Shown here piece after piece: positions 8,527 to 16,382 of a DNA stretch of 64,000 bases. Every line of letters begins with the position of its first letter. The stretch's first letter is position 1. The position numbers and the translations under genes were made by a program. The stretch is from Kribbella jiaozuonensis (GTDB taxonomy: Bacteria > Actinomycetota > Actinomycetes > Propionibacteriales > Kribbellaceae). The notes beneath the pieces are model-generated. The model saw only the letters and a list, made by a program, of their open reading frames with translations, was not told the origin of the DNA and made no database searches. Location: positions 459,287 to 523,286 of the forward strand of contig NZ_SZPZ01000007.1 of NCBI RefSeq assembly GCF_005233875.1, in the 5' to 3' direction.

Positions 8527-9456
8527 TCAGCCGCTGAGCCCGGCTGCTGTTCGGCAGTAGGACCACATCTTGAGGCGGTCTGCTTCGGTGTCCTGGGTGC
8601 GGTTGAGGTAGTGGGTCGGGCGGATGTCTCGGTCGTGCCAGAAGTGGCCGGTGGGTAGGGGGTGGGTTGTTGCTGTTAGCCAGATGGTGGTGTCGGCTCC
8701 TTCGGCGGGGGTGCGGAGGAGGGGGCTGGTGAGTTTGGTGAAGAGTGGGAGTGAGCTGGTGAGGCCCGGTGTGGTGGACCAGCCGGGGTGCATGGTGGCT
8801 ACGAAGGTGGGGGCCAGGTGGGTGGCCAGGAGTGGGGTCAGGGCTACCTGGATGCGTTTGGAACGCGCATAGGCGGTCGCACCTCGGTAGGTGCCGCGCT
8901 GGTACTCCGGGTCGTCGGTCGGCAGCTGCTGCGTGTACATGCCTCCGGACGCGACGAGGATCACGCGGCCGTTCAGCAGCAGGGGTTTCAGGAGCTCTGT
9001 CAGGAGTAGCGGGCCCAGGACGTGGGTGGCCAGCGTGAGTTCGTGGCCCTGGGGTGACTCGGTGCGCTCGGGTGGCATGACGCCGGCGTTGTGGATCAGG
9101 GCGTGGATCGGGTCGGTCAGTCGGCCGGCGTAGCGGCGTACGGCGTCCAGGTCGGAGATGTCGCACTCGTCGACGACGAACGTGGCGCCGGGGACCTCAC
9201 CACGCAGGTCCGCCACCGCGCCCGCCGCCTTGCCCGCGTCACGCACCACCAGCCGGACGGTCGCCCCCAGCCCGGCTAGGCCGGATGCGGTCGCTTTGCC
9301 CAGCCCGCTGCGCGCACCGGTGACAACAACGGTTTTACCTTGCAGAGCGTCCCGTGCAGGGTCGTTGTCCGGCCAACCACGGCTGCGGAACAGGTAGCCG
9401 AGTTTGCTGTAGCCAGGGACGACGGTCCGGTCCATGAGCGTGTCCAGCGCGCTCAT
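8527..9456 (-). CDS. Short-chain dehydrogenase, DHRS12/retinol-dehydrogenase-like
   Basis: A 309-aa SDR with about 40 residues before the Rossmann fold. Motifs are TGARSGLG at 46-53, NAG at 123-125, serine S170 and the catalytic Y196-xxx-K200. The N-terminal extension and overall length fit the DHRS12/13-like group that acts on lipophilic carbonyls. Its ATG overlaps the SRPBCC stop (ATGA), placing it last in the litR-epimerase-SRPBCC-SDR operon. That context points to lipid or pigment chemistry; the substrate is unknown. Confidence 0.85.
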   Translation of the reverse strand: MSALDTLMDRTVVPGYSKLGYLFRSRGWPDNDPARDALQGKTVVVTGARSGLGKATASGLAGLGATVRLVVRDAGKAAGAVADLRGEVPGATFVVDECDISDLDAVRRYAGRLTDPIHALIHNAGVMPPERTESPQGHELTLATHVLGPLLLTELLKPLLLNGRVILVASGGMYTQQLPTDDPEYQRGTYRGATAYARSKRIQVALTPLLATHLAPTFVATMHPGWSTTPGLTSSLPLFTKLTSPLLRTPAEGADTTIWLTATTHPLPTGHFWHDRDIRPTHYLNRTQDTEADRLKMWSYCRTAAGLSG

Positions 9457-9890
9457 GCCGCCAACTTCCCCAGTGCGTCGCGCAGACCTTGCTCGGCTTC
9501 CTCGCCGAGCCGGTCGAACGGCCTGCGGAAGAAGGGTTCGGCCAAGCGGGCCAGGCCTTTGAGCTGGAACTCCGCGCGATAGATGACCCGGGTGATGTGC
9601 GAGTCGATGCGGAAGGACATGGTGTCGTGGGCAACGACCGTACGGTTCTCACCCCGGAGGACGATGCGGTCCGGCCGGATGTACTCCACCACCTCGTAGA
9701 TCAGCTCCGTCTCCCGACCGGAGAAGCGTGAGGTGTTGCGGTACGTCGTACCGATGCCGCCGTCCCCCTGCATCAACTCGGTCCGGACCGTACCCGGGTC
9801 CCACTCCTCCGTGGTGGTGAAATCGGCCAAGTAGTCGAAGACTCGTTCCGGGGTGGCGGCAACGGCTACTTCGCGTTCGATGACGATCAT
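9453..9890 (-). CDS. SRPBCC (START-like) family protein
   Basis: A 145-aa single-domain polyketide-cyclase/START-like protein (VAVAATPERVFDYLADF... EEWDPGTV at the N-terminus, C-terminal amphipathic helix). This fold makes a hydrophobic cavity that binds lipids or other non-polar ligands. No catalytic residues can be assigned. It overlaps the genes on either side by four bases (ATGA), so it is made together with the epimerase-DUF2867 protein and the SDR. A ligand carrier for the same pathway is a reasonable inference. Confidence 0.8.
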   Translation of the reverse strand: MIVIEREVAVAATPERVFDYLADFTTTEEWDPGTVRTELMQGDGGIGTTYRNTSRFSGRETELIYEVVEYIRPDRIVLRGENRTVVAHDTMSFRIDSHITRVIYRAEFQLKGLARLAEPFFRRPFDRLGEEAEQGLRDALGKLAA

Positions 9891-11359
9891 CGGGTCTCCT
9901 CGGCTCGTTCGGCGGCGTGCGCGATGTTGCGTTGCATGCCACCGAAGACGACGTCGTGGAACGGCCGGATGGCCGCCCAGTACAGTTCCCCCGGCAGACC
10001 CCGTGGATGGAACAGCGCGCGCTGCCGGAACAGCGTGCGCCCGTGCTCGTCGGTCCCCGCGCGCAGCTCGAGCCAGGCCTCACCCGGCAGGCGCATCTCG
10101 GCCCGCAGCCGGAGCAGCCGGCCGCGCTCGAGCGTCTCGACCCGCCACCAGTCGAGCGGATCGCCGACCGACAACGTGTCCGGATGCAGCCGGCCGCGCC
10201 GCAGTCCGGGCCCGCCGACGATCCGGTCGAGCAGTCCGCGGGTCCACCAGCCGAGGCGCCACGAGTACCAGCCGCGCCGCCCGCCGATGCCCTCGATGAC
10301 CTTCCACAGCCGCTCCGGTGGCGCGTCGACCGCATAGTCGCGTTCGTCGACGTACAGCGAGCCGCCAGACCAGTCCGGATCGCTCGGCAGCGGATCGCTC
10401 GGCGCACCCGGTGTGGAGGCAGAGGCCCATGACGTACTCACGTCGAGGTCCTGCACCTTCTTCAGTGCAAGCGAGACGGCGCGGTCGAACCCGATCCCGC
10501 CGCTCCGACGCGGCCCGACGTACCTGTCGATGTCGTGGTCCTTGCAGACCACCTCGTGCACCAGGCTGTCGACCAGTGGCCGTGCGATGCCGGTCGGCAC
10601 CGGCGTGACCAGACCGACCCAGTGGCTGGACAGTCTCGGCGTCAACAGCGGCACCGTCCGGATCCGGCGCGGACGCAGACCCGCCACGGCGGCGTACCGC
10701 TGCATCATCGCGCGGTACGTCAGCACATCCGGCCCGCCGATGTCGAAGCCGCGGTTCACATCGGTCGGCATCCGGGCTGACCCGACGAGATAGTGCAGTA
10801 CGTCGCGAACCGCGATCGGCTGGATCCGCGTGTCCAGCCAGCGCGGCGTGATCATCACCGGCAACCGCTCCGTCAGGTAGCGCAGCATCTCGAACGACGC
10901 AGACCCGGAGCCGATGATCACCGCCGCCTGCAGCACCGTCGTCGGTACGCCGCTCGCGAGCAGGATCTCCCCCACCTCACGACGAGAGCCGAGATGCGGC
11001 GACAGCTCCTCGTTGTCCGGGTGCAGACCGCCCAGGTAGACGATCCTCCCGACGCCGGACTCGCGGCAGGCCGCACCGAACGCCAACGCAGTACGCCGGT
11101 CACGCTCCTCGAACCGTCGACCGGCCCCCATCGAGTGGATCAGGTAGTACGCGACGTCGACGCAGTCCAGCGCCCTGGTCAGCACGATCGGGTCGGACGC
11201 GTCACCCTCGACCACGTCGATCCGGGACCGCCACGGACGCGTGTCGAGCCGCTGCGGGTTCCGGGCCAGGACGCGGACGTCGTACCCGGCCGCAAGCAGT
11301 TCCGGCACCAGCCTGCCGCCGATGTAGCCAGTAGCTCCGGTCACGAGGACGCGGGTCAT
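9887..11359 (-). CDS. NAD(P)-binding epimerase-like protein with C-terminal DUF2867
   Basis: A 490-aa two-domain protein. Residues 1 to about 280 are an atypical extended SDR (VTGATGYIGG near the N-terminus, YLIHSMG, YLGGLHP). The last ~170 residues are a DUF2867 domain, a START-like fold (DYAVDAPPERLWKVIEGIGG...WWRVE). The combination is a known actinobacterial and proteobacterial architecture of unknown reaction. The ATG at 11359 is preferred over one four codons upstream because it overlaps the litR stop (ATGA). It is transcribed from the litR promoter. Confidence 0.85.
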   Translation of the reverse strand: MTRVLVTGATGYIGGRLVPELLAAGYDVRVLARNPQRLDTRPWRSRIDVVEGDASDPIVLTRALDCVDVAYYLIHSMGAGRRFEERDRRTALAFGAACRESGVGRIVYLGGLHPDNEELSPHLGSRREVGEILLASGVPTTVLQAAVIIGSGSASFEMLRYLTERLPVMITPRWLDTRIQPIAVRDVLHYLVGSARMPTDVNRGFDIGGPDVLTYRAMMQRYAAVAGLRPRRIRTVPLLTPRLSSHWVGLVTPVPTGIARPLVDSLVHEVVCKDHDIDRYVGPRRSGGIGFDRAVSLALKKVQDLDVSTSWASASTPGAPSDPLPSDPDWSGGSLYVDERDYAVDAPPERLWKVIEGIGGRRGWYSWRLGWWTRGLLDRIVGGPGLRRGRLHPDTLSVGDPLDWWRVETLERGRLLRLRAEMRLPGEAWLELRAGTDEHGRTLFRQRALFHPRGLPGELYWAAIRPFHDVVFGGMQRNIAHAAERAEETR

Positions 11360-12234
11360 CGGTCTGCCCACTGCTCGGCGGCGGTCACCGGGTCGGAGTC
11401 GACGTACTGGGCGCCGACGGCGCCTGCGAGCTCACTGGACGCTCCAGGCCCAGCCAGAGCGACGGACCAGGCCCGCGACAGCCGAGTCAGGTCGGACTGC
11501 ACTCGCTCGAACCTCTCGGGATCAGAGGACGACAGCATCACCACATCCGGCTGCAGCACCGACGCGGCGTGTTCGATATCGACCATCGGCGAGTCGGAGC
11601 CCAGGTAGATCACCCGCCAGCCGGACCGCCGCAGTACCAGTCCGAACGACAGCAGCGCGATGTCGTGGAGCTCACCGGGCGGACAGGCCAGCAATGCCCG
11701 CGGGCCCTGGCCCCCACCCCACCCAGGGGCCAGGCCCGCCAGCCGGGACCGGATGAGGTTGCTGGCGAAATGCTCCTGTCCGACAGTCACCTCACCGCGG
11801 TCCCACCGGTCACCCAGCTCGTGCAGGTAAGGAATCAGCACGTCCCGGATGACAGCCTCGATGGTCAGCGCTCCGAACAGCTCGTCCAGCACGTGGTGCG
11901 CCGCCCGCTCGTCCAGGTCGTCCAGCGCCGATCTGAGACCGGCTGCACCCCCGGCCTCCGCCTTGCGTACGGAGGCCGGGTCGGCAGCCACGGTCGAGCG
12001 TTCTGCGAGTACTGCGCGAGCCGCCTCGGCCGCGGACAGCCCCTGCGCGAGGAACGCGCGCATGCGTTGCACACGGCGTACGTCGCTCTCGGAGTACAGC
12101 CGGTAACCGCCGGACGACCGCGTCGGCGTCAGCAGCCCGTACCTGGTCTCCCAGGCACGGAGGACGTGCTCACTGACACCGGCGCGTTTGCTCAACGCGC
12201 CGATCCGTAGACCGCTCGGCACCGAAGTCTCCAC
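11356..12234 (-). CDS. litR: LitR/CarH-type B12-binding MerR regulator (probable photoreceptor)
   Basis: A 292-aa regulator: MerR winged helix (LRIGALSKRAGVSEHVLRAWETRYG), a four-helix cap and a cobalamin-binding domain. The light-sensing Wx9EH signature is present (W144, E154, H155), and GELHDIA supplies the axial-ligand histidine (H190). In CarH the dark AdoCbl tetramer binds DNA and light releases it. The residue after W144 is Asp where, from memory, Thermus CarH has the His that ligates cobalt after illumination. The GTG at 12234 is preferred because TATAGT ends six bases upstream; an upstream TTG would lie in that box. First gene of a four-gene operon. Confidence 0.85.
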   Translation of the reverse strand: METSVPSGLRIGALSKRAGVSEHVLRAWETRYGLLTPTRSSGGYRLYSESDVRRVQRMRAFLAQGLSAAEAARAVLAERSTVAADPASVRKAEAGGAAGLRSALDDLDERAAHHVLDELFGALTIEAVIRDVLIPYLHELGDRWDRGEVTVGQEHFASNLIRSRLAGLAPGWGGGQGPRALLACPPGELHDIALLSFGLVLRRSGWRVIYLGSDSPMVDIEHAASVLQPDVVMLSSSDPERFERVQSDLTRLSRAWSVALAGPGASSELAGAVGAQYVDSDPVTAAEQWADR

Positions 12235-12241
12235 AGGGACA

Positions 12242-12316
12242 CTATACAAACTCTAGACATACCTTTGACGAAGTCAAGCCAATCTGCCTAATCTCTAGAC
12301 AGACCTTAGACAAACG
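12242..12316. promoter_or_regulatory. Tandem 11-bp repeats matching the CarH/LitR operator
   Basis: Five 11-mers fit nTnnACAnnnn wholly or nearly: CTATACAAACT (12242), CTAGACATACC (12253), TTTGACGAAGT (12264, one deviation in ACA), CTAGACAGACC (12295) and TTAGACAAACG (12306). The first three are contiguous and so are the last two, all in one orientation. This is the half-site and spacing described for Thermus CarH. They cover the -10/-35 region toward litR and the initially transcribed region of the plus-strand operon, so repression of both directions is expected. Confidence 0.65.
12265..12294 (+). promoter_or_regulatory. Divergent promoters with back-to-back -35 boxes
   Basis: On the plus strand TTGACG (12265-12270), an 18-nt spacer and TAATCT (12289-12294) form a good promoter for the FAD gene. 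The minus-strand hexamer TTGACT (12272-12277) is the other arm of the same TTGAC-GAA-GTCAA palindrome. It can pair with TAGAGT 16 nt away, or TATAGT (12241-12246) may serve litR. The two operons therefore share one control region. Confidence 0.55.
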
Positions 12317-12329
12317 TGAGGGACCACCG

Positions 12330-13577
12330 ATGCGAGAGACCGTGGCGGTGGTCGGCGCCGGAGTGTCCGGGCTGACCGCCGCATATCTATTGACCCCCAG
12401 GTACGACGTGACGCTGTTCGAGGCCGAGCCGCGGCTGGGCGGCCACGCCCACACCCACGACATCACCGACCCCGCCGGCCGTCCGCTCGCGATCGACACC
12501 GGCTTCATCGTGCACAACGCCCGCACCTATCCGCTGCTGCGTCGCCTGTTCGCAGAGCTGGGTGTCCTGACTCGGCCGACCGAGATGAGCATGAGTATCA
12601 GCGATCCGGCCAGCGGCCTGGAGTTCGCCGGCGGCCGCGGGCTGACCGGAGTCTTCGCCCAGAGCCGCCGCCTGTCGGATCCGCACTTCCTCCGCCTCCT
12701 GACCGAGGTACGCCGCTTCCACCGCCGCGCGACCGCCTACATCGAGCGGACCGGCGACGACGACCTCGCGACCTTCGGCGAGTTCCTCGAGGCCGAGCGC
12801 TTCAGCCCGGCCTTCATCCGCCTGTACGCCGTCCCGGTCGTCTCCTGCGTCTGGTCCTGCGGCGGTGGCTCGGCGCTGAGCTACCCGGCGCGCTACCTGT
12901 TCCGCTTCCTCGACCACCACGGCATGCTCTCGGTCAGCGGCTCGCCGGAATGGCTGACCGTCACCGGCGGCTCCCGGCAGTACGTCGATGCGCTCGCCGC
13001 CCGGCTGGACGCAGTACGGACGGCTCTCCCGGTCCGGACCGTCAACCGCCATCCCGACGGCGTCGCCTTGACCGTTGCCGACGGCAACACAATGGACTTC
13101 GACCGGGTCGTGCTGGCGACGCATGCGGACCAAGCGCTCGACCTGCTCACGGATGCGACGCCGGCGGAGAAGTCCGTGCTCGGGCAGTTCGAGTACAGCC
13201 GCAACGAGACCGTCCTGCACACCGACTCGTCGTTGCTTCCGACAACGAAGAACGCCCGTGCCAGCTGGAACTACGTCGTCCGCGGCGACGCACCGCTCAC
13301 GACGTACTGGATGAACCGGCTGCAGGGCCTCGAGACCGACGAGACCTATCTCGTCACGCTGAACGGTGCCGAGGCAGTCGATCCGGCGAAGGTGATCGCG
13401 CGGATGGAGTACGAGCACCCGATCTACACCCCGAAGGCGGTGGCCGCGCAGAGCAAGCTGGCGGCGCTGAACACCGGCCGGATCGCGTTCGCGGGGGCGT
13501 ATCACGGCTGGGGCTTCCATGAGGACGGCTGTCGCGCCGGGGTCGCGGCGGCGGAGTCCTTCGGGGTGCGCTGGTGA
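12330..13577 (+). CDS. FAD-dependent amine-oxidase-fold oxidoreductase
   Basis: A 415-aa flavoprotein of the NAD(P)-binding/amine-oxidase type: VAVVGAGVSGLTAAYLL near residue 6 for FAD, FEAEPRLGGHA as the second dinucleotide-binding segment, and a C-terminal FAD-contact region (RIAFAGAYHGWGFHEDG). Proteins of this group sit next to DUF1365 and cyclopropane-synthase genes in many bacteria and are linked there to fatty-acid desaturation or modification. GAGGGA precedes the ATG. The stop overlaps the start of the DUF1365-CFA gene (GTGA), so the two are coupled. Confidence 0.87.
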   Translation: MRETVAVVGAGVSGLTAAYLLTPRYDVTLFEAEPRLGGHAHTHDITDPAGRPLAIDTGFIVHNARTYPLLRRLFAELGVLTRPTEMSMSISDPASGLEFAGGRGLTGVFAQSRRLSDPHFLRLLTEVRRFHRRATAYIERTGDDDLATFGEFLEAERFSPAFIRLYAVPVVSCVWSCGGGSALSYPARYLFRFLDHHGMLSVSGSPEWLTVTGGSRQYVDALAARLDAVRTALPVRTVNRHPDGVALTVADGNTMDFDRVVLATHADQALDLLTDATPAEKSVLGQFEYSRNETVLHTDSSLLPTTKNARASWNYVVRGDAPLTTYWMNRLQGLETDETYLVTLNGAEAVDPAKVIARMEYEHPIYTPKAVAAQSKLAALNTGRIAFAGAYHGWGFHEDGCRAGVAAAESFGVRW

Positions 13578-15490
13578 CGATCGTCGGTGAGATCCCCACC
13601 CTCCCGGCGGTCGTCACCGGCTTCGTCCGGCACGCGCGGTCGATCCCGATCCGGCACGCGTTCCGGCACCGGGTCTACCAGTGGCTCGTCGACCTCGATG
13701 ATCTGCCGCGACTGCCCTGGTACCTGCGGCCGCTCGGCGGGTTCGACGTACGCGATCATCTGGGCGGCGACGGTCCGACGATCAAAGCCGGGGTACGCCG
13801 CTACCTGGCCGAGCAGGGCATCGAGTACGACGGCCGGATCGTGATGCTGGCCAACGCCCGCGTGCTCGGCCATGTCTTCGACCCGATCACCGTGTTCTGG
13901 TGCGTCGACAGCCCGTACGTCGTCGCCGAGGTGCACAACACGTACGGCGAGCGGCACGCCTACCTGCTCACACCGGACGCGGAAGGCACTGCCGAGACCG
14001 CGAAGAAGTTCTACGTCTCGCCGTTCAACGACGTGTCGGGCGACTACCAGCTCCGGTTCGAGCTCGATCGCAGCCGGGTGCGGGTCCAGGTCAGTCTGTC
14101 CCGCGGCCACCACAGGGTGTTCGGAGCGAGCTTCGATGGCGTACCGCGACCGGCTACCCGCCGAGCGGTGCTCGCAGCCGCCGTACGGATGCCACTGATG
14201 CCGCAGCGGGTGTCGGCGCTGATCCGGATGCACGGGGTGTGGCTGTGGGCCCGGCGCCTCCCCGTCCTCAAGCGGTCTCCGACTCTGCGTGGGCGAGTCG
14301 CGCGGTTGATCGTCAGCCGAGTGCTCAACCGGGTGCCAGTACGCACGGTCTTCCCGGACGGAACCGTCAGGGGTCAGGGAGAGCCCGTTCTGCGGATCGT
14401 CCGGCCGGACTCGCTCTACGAACGGCTCGCGCAGAACCCCAAGATCGGGCTGGGCGAGGCCTACACCGCCGGCGACTGGGAGCCAGGCGAAGAGACCGAC
14501 CTCGGCGAGCTGCTGACTCCGTTCGCCGAGCGCCTCACCAAGCTGGTCCCCCGTCCGTTGGTCCGCTTCCGAACTCTGGTCGACCAGCGCGTCCCCGACC
14601 GGTTGCGCAACACCCCAGACGGTGCCCGCAGCAACATCAGTGCGCACTACGACCTCAGCAACGCCTTGTTCGCGGCCTTCCTGGACCCAGGGATGTCCTA
14701 CAGCTCGGCCATGTTCGAGAGCCCCGATGACTTACTGGAGGACGCACAGACCCGTAAGATCGAGCACATCCTCGACCTGGCCGGGGTACGGCGTGGCAGT
14801 CGCGTGCTCGAGATCGGTATCGGTTGGGGCACGCTCGCCATCGCCGCCGCACGTCGCGGCGCCCGCGTCACCGGCATCACGTTGTCGAGAGAGCAGCTGA
14901 CGCTCGCCCGCGAACGCGTCGCCGACGCCGGGCTGAGTGATCGCGTCGACCTGCGGCTGCAGGACTACCGCGCGGTGACCGGCTCGTACGACGCGATCGT
15001 CAGCGTGGAGATGATCGAGGCCGTCGGCGAGGAGTTCTGGCCCGAGTACTTCGGCACCCTCGACCGGCTGCTGGCGCCCGGCGGATCAGTTGCACTGCAG
15101 GCGATTCTGATGGACCACAACCGGATGCTCGCGACCCGGAACTCGTACAGCTGGATCCAGAAGTACATCTTCCCGGGCGGTCTGATCCCGTCCCGGACCG
15201 CGATCGACGAGACGCTGGCGCACCACACCGCCCTGGCGGTGCAGGCCGATCTTCGCTTCGGTCCGGACTACGCCGAGACCCTGCGCCGCTGGCGACGGCA
15301 GTTCATCGCGAACTGGCCGGCCGTCCGCGCGCAGGGGTTCGACGAGACCTTCCGGCGTACCTGGGAGTTCTACCTCGCGTACAGCGAAGCCGGCTTCGCG
15401 TCCGGCTATCTCGACGTCGGCCAGCTGCTGCTCAGGCGGTCCGATCCTCGCCCGGAGTCCGGCCGAACGCCTGCTGGTAGGTCCGCGTGA
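13574..15490 (+). CDS. DUF1365-cyclopropane-fatty-acyl-phospholipid synthase fusion
   Basis: A 638-aa fusion. Residues ~10-235 are DUF1365 (VVTGFVRHARSIPIRHAFRHR, GHVFDPITVFWC). Residues ~260-625 are a SAM-dependent CFA-synthase-type methyltransferase (SAHYDLSNALFAAFLDPGM, YSSAMFE, VLEIGIGWG). The usual VLDIGCGWG loop has Ile for Cys. In many bacteria these are two adjacent genes after an FAD protein; here they are one polypeptide behind that gene. Expected activity is methylation of unsaturated acyl chains at the membrane. The exact product (cyclopropane, methyl-branched or a furan precursor) is unknown. The 3' end overlaps the convergent AraC gene by 59 bp. Confidence 0.87.
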   Translation: MTIVGEIPTLPAVVTGFVRHARSIPIRHAFRHRVYQWLVDLDDLPRLPWYLRPLGGFDVRDHLGGDGPTIKAGVRRYLAEQGIEYDGRIVMLANARVLGHVFDPITVFWCVDSPYVVAEVHNTYGERHAYLLTPDAEGTAETAKKFYVSPFNDVSGDYQLRFELDRSRVRVQVSLSRGHHRVFGASFDGVPRPATRRAVLAAAVRMPLMPQRVSALIRMHGVWLWARRLPVLKRSPTLRGRVARLIVSRVLNRVPVRTVFPDGTVRGQGEPVLRIVRPDSLYERLAQNPKIGLGEAYTAGDWEPGEETDLGELLTPFAERLTKLVPRPLVRFRTLVDQRVPDRLRNTPDGARSNISAHYDLSNALFAAFLDPGMSYSSAMFESPDDLLEDAQTRKIEHILDLAGVRRGSRVLEIGIGWGTLAIAAARRGARVTGITLSREQLTLARERVADAGLSDRVDLRLQDYRAVTGSYDAIVSVEMIEAVGEEFWPEYFGTLDRLLAPGGSVALQAILMDHNRMLATRNSYSWIQKYIFPGGLIPSRTAIDETLAHHTALAVQADLRFGPDYAETLRRWRRQFIANWPAVRAQGFDETFRRTWEFYLAYSEAGFASGYLDVGQLLLRRSDPRPESGRTPAGRSA

Positions 15491-16292
15491 AGTGGGCCGC
15501 GCTGGTGTAACCGACCCGGAAGCCGACTTCGGCCGCGGTGAGGGACTGGGTGCGAAGCAGGATCCTGGCCTCCTGCAGACGGATCTGTTTCTGGAACTGG
15601 ATCGGTGTCATCGAGCTCGCCGCCAGGAAGTGGCGGTGGAAGGTCGATGCGCTCATGCCGGCCAGGTCGGCCAGGTCTGCGACCAGGAGTGGCTCGTGGT
15701 GGTGATTGCGGATCCAGCTGATCGCTCGCGAGATGTGCGCGAGCATGCCGTCGGCCAGACCGATCTGCCGGACCAGTCCGCCCTGTTCACCGGTCAGCAG
15801 CCGCCAGAGAATCTCCCGCCGGATCCCGGGCGCAAGCACGCGTACGTCGTCGGGACGGTCCGCGATCCGCAACAGCCGTACGACGGGATCGAGCAAGTCA
15901 GGTGTCGCGTCGCTCACCACTAGACCGGCGTACTGCGGCTTCCGTTCCGGGGCGTCGAGCAGCAGCGGCGCGATCTCGACCGGGTCGAGTCGCAGGCTGA
16001 CCACGGCGAACGGTTCGTCCGCGCTGGCCTTCAACGCCCGGCCGACCACTGGTAGATCCAGCGAGGTGACGAGGAACTGGCCGACGCCGTACTCGTAGGG
16101 GACGCCGTTGAGCAGCGTCAGTTTGACGCCTGAGGCAACGATCGCGACCGACGGCTGTGCGATGCCCGCGGTCAGCTCGGTCGGTTCGTCGCGCCGGCTG
16201 ATCTGCACCCCGTCGATCAGCTGCACGCTGGTCCCACGTTGGCCGACCGCGTGCCGAATGATCAGGGTCCGGAGTTCGTCGAGCAGGTCCAC
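15432..16292 (-). CDS. AraC-family transcriptional regulator
   Basis: A 286-aa regulator with an AraC_N-type sensory domain (residues ~25-175, TSVQLIDGVQISRRDEP onward) and two C-terminal helix-turn-helix motifs (LLVADLADLAGMSASTFHRHF and TAAEVGFRVGYTSAAHFTRTY). It is divergent from the aldo/keto reductase gene with 90 bp between them, so that gene is the likely target. The C-terminal codons overlap the 3' end of the DUF1365-CFA gene on the other strand by 59 bp. Confidence 0.9.
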   Translation of the reverse strand: MDLLDELRTLIIRHAVGQRGTSVQLIDGVQISRRDEPTELTAGIAQPSVAIVASGVKLTLLNGVPYEYGVGQFLVTSLDLPVVGRALKASADEPFAVVSLRLDPVEIAPLLLDAPERKPQYAGLVVSDATPDLLDPVVRLLRIADRPDDVRVLAPGIRREILWRLLTGEQGGLVRQIGLADGMLAHISRAISWIRNHHHEPLLVADLADLAGMSASTFHRHFLAASSMTPIQFQKQIRLQEARILLRTQSLTAAEVGFRVGYTSAAHFTRTYQQAFGRTPGEDRTA

Positions 16293-16382
16293 CTCTCCAG
16301 TGGAGCGACTTCGGCAGGATCGCGCAAGCCGGCGCCAGGATGAGGCTCACGCCCGGACGTCGCGCGGTGCTCTGATGGAGGC

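Noticed and set aside
12232..12249. TTG at 12249 as the litR start
   Set aside because: It lies immediately upstream of, and in effect within, the TATAGT promoter box; the GTG at 12234 has leaderless spacing and leaves the conserved domain intact.
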